Source of the DNA: Clostridiales bacterium
GTDB lineage: Bacteria > Bacillota_A > Clostridia > Lachnospirales > Lachnospiraceae
Length of the DNA stretch: 6,692 bases
Assembly (NCBI GenBank): GCA_030154385.1
Contig: JASKJZ010000141.1
Coordinates: 1-6,692, forward strand
Reading direction: 5' to 3'
Each line of letters begins with the position of its first letter. The first letter of the stretch is position 1. This document shows positions 1 through 5,245 of the stretch, one piece after another. The notes beneath the pieces are model-generated. The model had not been told where the DNA came from. It made no database searches and saw nothing but the letters and a program-made list of their open reading frames with translations. The translations under genes and the position numbers were made by a program.

Positions 1-1
1 T

Positions 2-166
2 GAAGGATATGATGCAGGTGCTAACATATTGGTTTCCTTCTTTAAAAAAGAGCTGGAAGCCTATCTAACACCAGAGCTTTCAAACTTGGGTCGCCAGATT
101 ATTGAGTGTTGCTTAAGGGATGGAAGCTTAGAAGAGTATATCGAATTGATTCCTATGAGAATATAG
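2..166 (+). CDS. 3' end of an unrecognised protein gene (5' truncated by window)
   Basis: An open frame runs from the window edge to a TAG stop at 164-166, giving the last 54 residues of a protein. The visible part includes DAGANILVSFFKKELEAY and ends in ELIPMRI. It is mixed hydrophobic and charged, probably helical, with no membrane segment and no motif I can assign to a family. It is taken as coding because the frame stays open to the edge, the composition looks protein-like, and a hairpin terminator follows within a few bases of the stop. The terminator and the new promoter behind it suggest that this gene belongs to a separate transcription unit from rex. The function cannot be given from this fragment. 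Confidence 0.7.
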   Translation, partial: EGYDAGANILVSFFKKELEAYLTPELSNLGRQIIECCLRDGSLEEYIELIPMRI

Positions 167-170
167 GAAA

Positions 171-210
171 AAAAGGCTGGTTTGTAGGGATTCTTGCAAC
201 TAGCCTTTTC
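171..210 (+). terminator. Rho-independent terminator after the upstream partial gene
   Basis: Positions 171-182 (AAAAGGCTGGTT) pair with 198-209 (AACTAGCCTTTT) over 12 base pairs, including one G-U wobble, around a loop of about 15 bases. The right arm ends in a short T run, and the left arm starts in an A run directly after the stop codon at 166. The A-run and T-run symmetry suggests it could work in both directions, but no opposing gene is present. The T tract is short (TTTT, then CC), so efficiency is uncertain. Confidence 0.7.
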
Positions 211-211
211 C

Positions 212-236
212 AATTGTTGACATAGTTTTCACAATT
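212..236 (+). promoter_or_regulatory. Possible operator (Rex-like inverted repeat) over the rex promoter
   Basis: AATTGTTGA (212-220) and TTCACAATT (228-236) form an imperfect inverted repeat, with 7 of 9 positions matching, that covers the -35 box and part of the promoter spacer. The right half, TTCACAA, is identical to a half-site of the known Rex consensus (TTGTGAA, four bases, TTCACAA). The left half is degenerate and the spacer is 7 rather than 4 bases, so this is only a candidate. A protein bound here would block RNA polymerase. Confidence 0.35.
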
Positions 237-245
237 TATTATAAT
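217..245 (+). promoter_or_regulatory. Sigma-A promoter of the rex operon
   Basis: A perfect -35 box TTGACA (217-222) and a perfect -10 box TATAAT (240-245) are separated by 17 bases, the ideal arrangement for the housekeeping sigma factor. Transcription would begin near 252, leaving a leader of about 40 bases before the rex start codon at 292. It lies just downstream of a terminator and upstream of five tightly linked genes, so it probably drives rex through alr. A consensus-strength promoter fits a unit that is held down by a repressor. Confidence 0.88.
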
Positions 246-291
246 CATATAAGAATGGGCTTACTATGGCTCAAAATTGGAGGTAAACGAA

Positions 292-966
292 ATGGCTCAA
301 AAAGAAATATCTTTGGCAGTAATAAAAAGACTTCCTCGGTATTATCGGTATTTAGGAGAACTTCTGGAGAATGATGTGGTACGTATCTCATCCAAGGAAT
401 TGAGTGAAAAGATGAATGTTACGGCTTCCCAGATTCGCCAGGATTTAAATAATTTTGGAGGCTTTGGACAACAAGGCTACGGCTATAATGTCGAATATTT
501 ATATAATGAAATTGGAAAGATATTAGGACTCGATCAAAAATACGGAATGATTATTGTAGGGGCTGGTAATTTTGGACAGGCACTGGCAAATTATACGGAT
601 TTTGAACGAAGAGGCTTTGAATTAAAGGGGATTTTTGATGTGAATCCTACGCTTTCGGGAATTTCCATTCGAGGAATTCCAATTCGGATGATGGACGAAT
701 TAGAAGGATTTTTAAAGGAGACGCCGGTACAAATTGCAGCACTTACGATACCAAAGACAAAGGCGCCTCAGGTGGCGCAGGATTTGGTGCGTTATGGTAT
801 CAAGGCAATTTGGAATTTTGCACCGACAGATCTGCATTTACCAGAAGGTGTTGTATCCTTAAATGTGCATTTGGCAGAGAGCTTGATGCGATTATCCTAT
901 AGCTTAAAGACCCAAGGGGGAGATGCGGATGGGGAAGCAAAAAAGGGAAATAGACCCGATCGATGA
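292..966 (+). CDS. rex: Redox-sensing transcriptional repressor Rex
   Basis: Rex is a cytoplasmic homodimeric repressor that binds DNA when NAD+ predominates and releases it when NADH rises. It typically controls fermentative and alternative NADH-oxidising genes. The 224-residue product has an N-terminal winged-helix domain (about residues 1-80, with RLPRYYRYL and the recognition region TASQIRQDLNNFGGFGQQGYGY). A Rossmann domain follows, with the dinucleotide-binding loop GAGNFG at 90-95. The C-terminal NVHLAESLMRLSY helix is the domain-swapped helix of the family. ATG at 292 is chosen because GGAGG (279-283) lies 8 bases upstream. An in-frame TTG at 277 would overlap that site and add five non-family residues. 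The last 16 or so residues form a hydrophilic, Gly/Asp/Lys-rich tail, and most of the tail is encoded in the stretch shared with the next gene. First gene of the operon and possibly self-regulated. Confidence 0.96.
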   Translation: MAQKEISLAVIKRLPRYYRYLGELLENDVVRISSKELSEKMNVTASQIRQDLNNFGGFGQQGYGYNVEYLYNEIGKILGLDQKYGMIIVGAGNFGQALANYTDFERRGFELKGIFDVNPTLSGISIRGIPIRMMDELEGFLKETPVQIAALTIPKTKAPQVAQDLVRYGIKAIWNFAPTDLHLPEGVVSLNVHLAESLMRLSYSLKTQGGDADGEAKKGNRPDR

Positions 967-1558
967 GAGAATGTATGCCATTATATTAAGGAATCAGATT
1001 CCATTGTTGACACTGGATGCAAGGTGGCATAGTTTATTTCCGGAAGAGTCAAAGACTCCAAAAATTCGTGAATTAGAAAAAAACTTGAATCAGTTGATAC
1101 GAAGTCAAGGACAGGTAGGCACCGACATCGATGATTTACGAAAGCTTAAAAAGAAGTTGATGGATGGTGTTATTGCCAATATGGGAGAAAGTGTTGGATT
1201 TGCTGAAAAAAGAAAGCAAAAAAAGCAAGAGAAGATGCAAAAGCTCATATTGGATATCAATGGAAAGCTGGAGAACGCAAGTGACGTACTGGATAGACGG
1301 CCGGAAGAGATTAAGCGTGCAAATGCAGATTTATTAATGGAGTGTATGCGTGTTTGGTATGAAAAGCTTGATCAGAATAGTCAGGAAGTCAAAGAAATCA
1401 GTAAATGGGTTGATGAGGTACGCGAGCGATTAAAAGAAAAGCTTTTATTGAAGCAGGATTTGGAAATGGAAAACAATGCGATTTATTCCTATATGCATAC
1501 CTTACTTGGAGCAAAGATGATGGAGCAGATTGACAAAAATATGGAGAACGATAAATGA
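929..1558 (+). CDS. Conserved-looking coiled-coil protein of unknown function
   Basis: I do not recognise this 209-residue protein beyond its operon position. It is soluble, strongly charged (very rich in Lys and Glu) and predicted to be almost wholly helical. A short N-terminal segment, QIPLLTLDARWHSLFP (about residues 23-38), looks like the most ordered motif. Heptad-like helices follow at about 45-115 and 145-182. There is no signal peptide and no membrane segment. ATG at 929 is preferred because the AAGGGGG run (914-920) sits 8 bases upstream. An in-frame ATG at 923 lies only 2 bases from that run and would add two residues. The gene overlaps the end of rex by 38 bases in another frame and overlaps acpS by four bases (ATGA), so translation is probably coupled on both sides. 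A structural or scaffold role is possible, but there is no direct evidence for it. Confidence 0.85.
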   Translation: MGKQKREIDPIDERMYAIILRNQIPLLTLDARWHSLFPEESKTPKIRELEKNLNQLIRSQGQVGTDIDDLRKLKKKLMDGVIANMGESVGFAEKRKQKKQEKMQKLILDINGKLENASDVLDRRPEEIKRANADLLMECMRVWYEKLDQNSQEVKEISKWVDEVRERLKEKLLLKQDLEMENNAIYSYMHTLLGAKMMEQIDKNMENDK

Positions 1559-1932
1559 TTGTCGGAATTGGGACAGACATGATTGAAATTGCACGTGTCA
1601 AAAAGGCCTGTAGTAAAGAGGCGTTTCTAAAGCGTTACTTTACAGAGGCAGAACGGCAATTATTTTTACAAAGCATGACGCGTGCAGCCGATAATTTTGC
1701 AGTAAAAGAGGCGATTGTTAAGATGTTTGGTACAGGATTTCGTGAGGTTGTTCCAATTGAAATTGAAGTACTTCGTAATGATCTTGGCGCTCCTTTTGTT
1801 AATCTGTATGGCGCTGCATTGGCTTATAAGAAACGCTTAAAAATTGATACGATACATGTATCAATTACCAATACAAAGGAGTACGCAAGCGCTTTTGTGG
1901 TAGGGGAATCGAAGGATTTATTCGTCGAATAA
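1555..1932 (+). CDS. acpS: Holo-[acyl-carrier-protein] synthase
   Basis: AcpS transfers 4'-phosphopantetheine from coenzyme A to the serine of acyl carrier protein, which activates fatty acid synthesis in the cytoplasm. The 125-residue length is typical of this trimeric family. The N-terminal GIGTDMIEIARV carries the metal-binding Asp8. FAVKEAIVKMFGTG (48-61) is the family signature, with metal ligand Glu52 and the conserved Lys. HVSITNTKEYASAFVV (101-116) forms the C-terminal strand region. Two positions differ from the Bacillus subtilis form: the usual Arg before FAAKEA is Asn47, and the His of SITHTKEYA is Asn106. The start at 1555 overlaps the previous stop as ATGA, with GGAG at 1543-1546 eight bases upstream. 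In many Firmicutes acpS lies next to nnr and alr, as it does here. Confidence 0.95.
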   Translation: MIVGIGTDMIEIARVKKACSKEAFLKRYFTEAERQLFLQSMTRAADNFAVKEAIVKMFGTGFREVVPIEIEVLRNDLGAPFVNLYGAALAYKKRLKIDTIHVSITNTKEYASAFVVGESKDLFVE

Positions 1933-1948
1933 GGGAATGGAGAGGCAA

Positions 1949-3463
1949 ATGAAGTATCTTGTAAGTGGCGAAGAAATGAAAGCCATTGATCAGTATGCAA
2001 TTGAAACGATTGGAATACCATCTCTTGTATTAATGGAGCGGGCAGCGTTTGCATTCGCAACCGTAATTCGTGACGTGGCAAAGGAGACGGATCATGTATT
2101 GGCCGTTTGTGGAAGCGGAAATAATGGTGGGGATGGTATTGCAATCGCACGAATTTTAAAAGAGGCAGGTCTTAATGTGTCTGTGTTGCTTATCTCAGAG
2201 GAAGAAAAATTTACTTCTGAGACGAAGCGGCAGCTTGCAATCGGGCGCAATCTGGATCTTCCTATTTTTGAATACAAGAAAAATGGCAGCGAAGTAGCAT
2301 GGAATGAATATACTATTATGATAGATGCTATATTTGGAATTGGATTATCGAGAGAAGTCAAGGGGAATTTTGCAGAGCTGATTCATCAGATGAATCAGAG
2401 CAGGGCAAGGATTTTTTCTGTGGATATTCCTTCTGGTGTGGATGCAACAACAGGTTCGATATGGGGAACTGCGATAAAGGCAGATACCACGATAACGTTT
2501 GGATTCCAAAAACTTGGGTTAGCATTATATCCAGGAGCCTCGTATGCGGGGAAGGTCATCCTTTCAGATATAGGATTTCCAAAGAAAGCGCTGTTAGAGG
2601 TCAAACCGAAGGTGTTTTGTTTTGATGAAACACAAGTCTTTCGAAAAAAGCGAGAACCCGATACCAATAAGGGATCTTATGGAAAGGTTCTTGTTATAGC
2701 AGGAGCAGTTAATATGGCGGGAGCGGCCTGTCTGTGTGCCAAGAGCGCTTATCGGGCAGGAAGCGGACTGGTGAAGGTAATGACGCCAAAGGAAAATCGA
2801 ACCATCATACAAACTTATTTGCCGGAAGCACTGTTAGCGACGTATGATACCGCGCAGCTGGATTCACAAGCAATTATAAATGAGCTGTCATGGGCGACTG
2901 GAGTTGTGATTGGACCGGGGTTATCACAGGAGGAATATGCAAAGGAGCTTCTATTAATCGTGTTGGAGCATTGCAAGGTTCCTTGTGTAATGGATGCGGA
3001 TGCTCTCAATATCCTAGCCTCAAATCAATGGCAAGAAAAAATTGCCAAGATGGGGGATCTTGTGATTACCCCTCATCTAAAGGAAATGGAGCGTCTTTGC
3101 GGTACCCCCATTTCCAATATGAAACGAGATTTCATTGCATTTGCAAGAGAGCAGATAGCAGGAAAGGCCTATACCCTGGTTTTAAAGGATGCCAGAACCT
3201 TGGTAGTAAATAAAGATACCTGTTTTCTCAATCAATACGGAAATCCAGGTATGGCAGTCGGTGGTTCTGGCGATATTTTATCTGGTATTATCGGTGCTCT
3301 CTTAGCACAAGACATTGAGCCAGTCAAGGCAGCTTGTATGGGGGTTCATATGCATGCCAGAGCGGGAGATCATGCAAAGGAAAAAACAAATGAACACTCA
3401 ATGATGGCTGGTGATATTTTGGATGGACTGATTAAGGAGTTAAACGATGAAAGAATACTATAG
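1949..3463 (+). CDS. nnr: Bifunctional NAD(P)HX epimerase / ADP-dependent NAD(P)HX dehydratase
   Basis: This enzyme repairs hydrated, inactive NADHX and NADPHX. The N-terminal YjeF_N epimerase interconverts the R and S forms, and the C-terminal YjeF_C kinase-like domain dehydrates S-NAD(P)HX using ADP. The 504-residue length fits the fused form. Epimerase features are GNNGGDG (58-64), Asp126 before IFGIGL, and IPSGVD (160-165). The dehydratase part starts near GSYGKVLVIAGA (242-253) and carries GPGL (322-325), DADALN (349-354), ITPHLKEMERL (373-383) and the nucleotide and catalytic loop GGSGDIL (438-444, Asp442 as likely base). ATG at 1949 is chosen because GGAGAGG at 1939-1945 precedes it. 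The in-frame ATG at 1937 lies only one base after AAGGG and adds four unconserved residues. Its place in a Rex operon ties NADH sensing to NADH repair. It overlaps alr by 17 bases. Confidence 0.95.
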   Translation: MKYLVSGEEMKAIDQYAIETIGIPSLVLMERAAFAFATVIRDVAKETDHVLAVCGSGNNGGDGIAIARILKEAGLNVSVLLISEEEKFTSETKRQLAIGRNLDLPIFEYKKNGSEVAWNEYTIMIDAIFGIGLSREVKGNFAELIHQMNQSRARIFSVDIPSGVDATTGSIWGTAIKADTTITFGFQKLGLALYPGASYAGKVILSDIGFPKKALLEVKPKVFCFDETQVFRKKREPDTNKGSYGKVLVIAGAVNMAGAACLCAKSAYRAGSGLVKVMTPKENRTIIQTYLPEALLATYDTAQLDSQAIINELSWATGVVIGPGLSQEEYAKELLLIVLEHCKVPCVMDADALNILASNQWQEKIAKMGDLVITPHLKEMERLCGTPISNMKRDFIAFAREQIAGKAYTLVLKDARTLVVNKDTCFLNQYGNPGMAVGGSGDILSGIIGALLAQDIEPVKAACMGVHMHARAGDHAKEKTNEHSMMAGDILDGLIKELNDERIL

Positions 3464-4637
3464 AGTAGAAGCAGATATTGATCTGGATGCAATATGCGAA
3501 AATATAAGACAGATTCGAAGCATTATAAAGACGGACACTAAGATTATGGGGATTGTAAAGGCAGATGGGTATGGACACGGAGCCATTCCAATTGCAAGAG
3601 CGCTTGATGGCCTTGTGGATGAATATGGTGTTGCAATTTTAGAGGAAGGCCTTGAGCTTAGAAGAGCAGGAATTCAAAAGCCGATTCTGATTCTTGGATA
3701 TACCCCAAAGGAGCAGCTTAAGGATATGATTGCTTATGACATCATGAGTACGGTCTTTCAATATGAAACAGCAAAGCGAATATCGAAGGAAGCCGTTCGC
3801 CAAGGTAAGCTGGCAAAGATTCATATCAAATTAGATACTGGTATGGGTCGCATTGGATTTTTAAATGAAAAAGAGAGTGTGGAGGCAATCCTAAAAATCA
3901 GTCAATTGCCTGGTATTAAGATAGAAGGAATATTCAGTCATTTTTCGAAATCCGATGAAAAGGATAAGACGTATGCAAAAAAGCAACTAGAAATTTTTTT
4001 GAAAGTAATTGCGCAGCTTGAACAGGAAGGGCTTACCATTCCGACCAAACATATTTCAAACAGTGCGGCTATCATTGATATGCCCGAAGCAAATCTTGAT
4101 ATGGTACGCAGTGGAATTGCGACATATGGCTTGTATCCTTCGGATGAGGTGGATCAAAATCGCTTAAAACTAAGGCCTTCCATGCAAGTAAAGGCACATG
4201 TTATTTACGTAAAAACAGTTGAGCCGGGAACTTTGATTGGCTACAATGGAACCTTTGAGGCAAAAAGAAAAACAACCGTTGCAACGGTACCGGTGGGATA
4301 TGCCGATGGATATGCAAGAGCATTATCGAACCAAGGAAGGGTATTGATTCATGGTACTTTTGCACCGATTATTGGAAAAATCTGTATGGATCAGTTCATG
4401 GTGGATGTGACGGATATAGGAGGGGTAAAGCAAGGAGATGTCGTAACATTAGTGGGAGTTGATGGTGAAAATTTCATCAGTCTAGAAGAAATTGGCGCGA
4501 TTGCCCATTCCTTCCATTACGAAGCAGCCTGCGATTTTGGAAAACGAATTCCTCGTGTTTACTACTTTAATGGGAAAAAAGTGGGAACCTGCGATTTTTA
4601 CGACTCCGCGATTGCCTCCTTCGACCTAATGTTATGA
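3447..4637 (+). CDS. alr: Alanine racemase (PLP-dependent)
   Basis: Alr interconverts L- and D-alanine and supplies D-alanine for peptidoglycan. In the 396-residue protein, the PLP-binding lysine is Lys38 in VKADGYGHG at the start of the TIM barrel. KLDTGMGRIGF (128-138) holds Lys128, which aligns with the carbamylated lysine of the family, and Arg135, the PLP pyridine contact. GYNGTF carries the catalytic Tyr266 of the partner subunit. VPVGYADGYAR and GKICMDQFMVDVT (with substrate-contacting Met314) belong to the C-terminal beta domain. The start ATG follows AAGGAG (3434-3439) by 7 bases and lies inside the nnr end, so translation is probably coupled. After the usual end of the family near RIPRVYY (368-373), about 20 extra residues (NGKKVGTCDFYD to SFDLML) extend the protein, and their coding sequence partly mirrors the hairpin region beyond the stop. 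Confidence 0.96.
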   Translation: MKEYYRVEADIDLDAICENIRQIRSIIKTDTKIMGIVKADGYGHGAIPIARALDGLVDEYGVAILEEGLELRRAGIQKPILILGYTPKEQLKDMIAYDIMSTVFQYETAKRISKEAVRQGKLAKIHIKLDTGMGRIGFLNEKESVEAILKISQLPGIKIEGIFSHFSKSDEKDKTYAKKQLEIFLKVIAQLEQEGLTIPTKHISNSAAIIDMPEANLDMVRSGIATYGLYPSDEVDQNRLKLRPSMQVKAHVIYVKTVEPGTLIGYNGTFEAKRKTTVATVPVGYADGYARALSNQGRVLIHGTFAPIIGKICMDQFMVDVTDIGGVKQGDVVTLVGVDGENFISLEEIGAIAHSFHYEAACDFGKRIPRVYYFNGKKVGTCDFYDSAIASFDLML

Positions 4638-4642
4638 TACTA

Positions 4643-4696
4643 GGGTTCGAAGGTCACGATTTCATGCTTGCATGAAAAATCGTGACGTAAGAACCC
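4643..4696. repeat. 54-base imperfect stem-loop after alr
   Basis: GGGTTC (4643-4648) pairs with GAACCC (4691-4696). After a 4-by-4 internal loop, GTCACGATTT then CATG (4653-4666) pairs with CATG then AAAAATCGTGAC (4671-4686), with two unpaired bases and a 4-base loop. No T tract follows on the + strand, so it is not a standard Rho-independent terminator, although it could still slow polymerase or protect the 3' end of the operon mRNA. Its length, its compact palindrome and its intergenic position resemble REP or MITE-type dispersed elements. Whether it is repeated elsewhere in the genome cannot be seen here. Confidence 0.65.
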
Positions 4697-4698
4697 GC

Positions 4699-4778
4699 AA
4701 AACATGAAAAAGGAGCCCTATTGGGCGGATTTTGAATGTTTTAGGAATGCGAGAGCACAAAGTGTAAAACATGAAAAT
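4699..4778 (+). repeat. Direct repeat pair with mutually exclusive hairpins
   Basis: AAAACATGAAAA occurs exactly at 4699-4710 and again at 4766-4777. Between the copies, ATTTTGAATGTTTTA (4729-4743) is complementary to both. It can close a hairpin with the first copy (4699-4742, capped by GCCC-TATT-GGGC at 4715-4726) or with the second (4729-4778). The two folds cannot coexist. This is the geometry of an attenuator or switch, but equally of a decayed inverted-repeat element. No known riboswitch class or T-box is recognised. Confidence 0.5.
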
Positions 4779-4838
4779 TTATGGAATACAAAGGCGTGTA
4801 CCAGGCAATACTTAGGTATAATGAAAAATAATCCATAA
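4704..4838 (+). other. 44-codon open frame between alr and mazF, coding status doubtful
   Basis: ATG at 4704 opens a frame of 44 codons that ends in TAA at 4836-4838, 16 bases before the mazF start. The product would begin MKKEPYWADFECFRNARAQS and end YLGIMKNNP. It sits where the antitoxin gene lies in Bacillus, but it is about half the length of a ribbon-helix-helix antitoxin and lacks that family's pattern. There is no ribosome binding site before the ATG, the start falls inside the structured repeat, and the mazF -10 box lies inside the frame. It is more likely a chance frame in a structured element than a gene, but it is recorded because of its position. Confidence 0.2.
4817..4822 (+). 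promoter_or_regulatory. Probable -10 box of a mazF promoter
   Basis: TATAAT at 4817-4822 matches the -10 consensus exactly and lies 32 bases before the TTG start of mazF. The expected -35 position (about 4793-4800, GGCGTGTA) matches TTGACA poorly and there is no extended -10 TG, so the promoter would be weak or need an activator. It gives mazF and the genes behind it a transcript of their own, separate from the rex operon. Confidence 0.5.
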
Positions 4839-4854
4839 ATGGAGTGTGATTAAA

Positions 4855-5229
4855 TTGATAATTCGAAGAGGCGACATTTTTTATGCAGATTTGAGGCCGG
4901 TTATCGGTTCAGAGCAAGGAGGAATCCGACCAATCCTGATTATTCAAAATGATATGGGAAATCGTCATAGTCCTACCGTGATTTGTGCGGCGATTACTTC
5001 TAAAATGAACAAAGCGAAGTTACCGACCCATGTAGAAATAACTGCAAATCGATATGCAATGGTAAAGGATTCGGTTATTTTACTGGAACAGGTAAGGACA
5101 ATTGATAAATCCAGATTAAAAGAGCGAATCTGTCATTTGGATCAGGATATAATTTGCAAGATTGATCAGGCACTGCTTGTGAGTCTTGCATTAGACACAA
5201 AAAAACAACTTACAGAACGAATTACATAA
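4855..5229 (+). CDS. ndoA: MazF/NdoA-type mRNA interferase (PemK family toxin)
   Basis: This is a sequence-specific endoribonuclease. The Bacillus subtilis homologue NdoA (EndoA, MazF-bs) cuts RNA at UACAU and is held inactive by a ribbon-helix-helix antitoxin. The 124-residue product follows that protein closely: [10 protein letters not shown] (4-13), [16 protein letters not shown] (18-33), AAITS (45-49), KLPTHVEI (55-62) and [17 protein letters not shown]. Catalytic Arg25 and Thr48 are both present, so the enzyme should be active. TTG at 4855 is chosen because it reproduces the family N-terminus (MIIRRGD) and GGAG (4841-4844) lies 10 bases before it. A GTG at 4846 is only one base from that site. 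The usual neighbour alr is upstream, but the antitoxin gene normally found between them is absent. The gene behind starts 16 bases after the stop. Confidence 0.94.
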   Translation: MIIRRGDIFYADLRPVIGSEQGGIRPILIIQNDMGNRHSPTVICAAITSKMNKAKLPTHVEITANRYAMVKDSVILLEQVRTIDKSRLKERICHLDQDIICKIDQALLVSLALDTKKQLTERIT

Positions 5230-5245
5230 ATAAAGGAGAAAATAG

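Noticed and set aside
277..291. TTG at 277 as an earlier start for rex
   Set aside because: It overlaps the GGAGG ribosome binding site (279-283) that serves ATG 292, and the five added residues are not part of the Rex N-terminus.
1937..1948. ATG at 1937 as the start of nnr
   Set aside because: The nearest purine-rich site is one base away, while ATG 1949 has GGAG at proper distance and gives the expected MKYLVSGEEM start.
1398..2150. Reverse-strand open frames within the coiled-coil gene, acpS and nnr
   Set aside because: They are antisense shadows of well-supported + strand genes, with no family motifs and no ribosome binding site that would justify them.
2890..3213. + strand alternative frame inside nnr
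   Set aside because: It overlaps the conserved dehydratase domain of nnr; its Cys/Gly-rich product has no recognisable motif.
4643..4696. Stem-loop after alr as a Rho-independent terminator
   Set aside because: No T run follows the right arm; the next bases are GCAAAACATG. It may still have another role.
4846..4854. GTG at 4846 as the start of mazF
   Set aside because: It is one base after GGAG, too close for initiation. TTG 4855 matches the family N-terminus.
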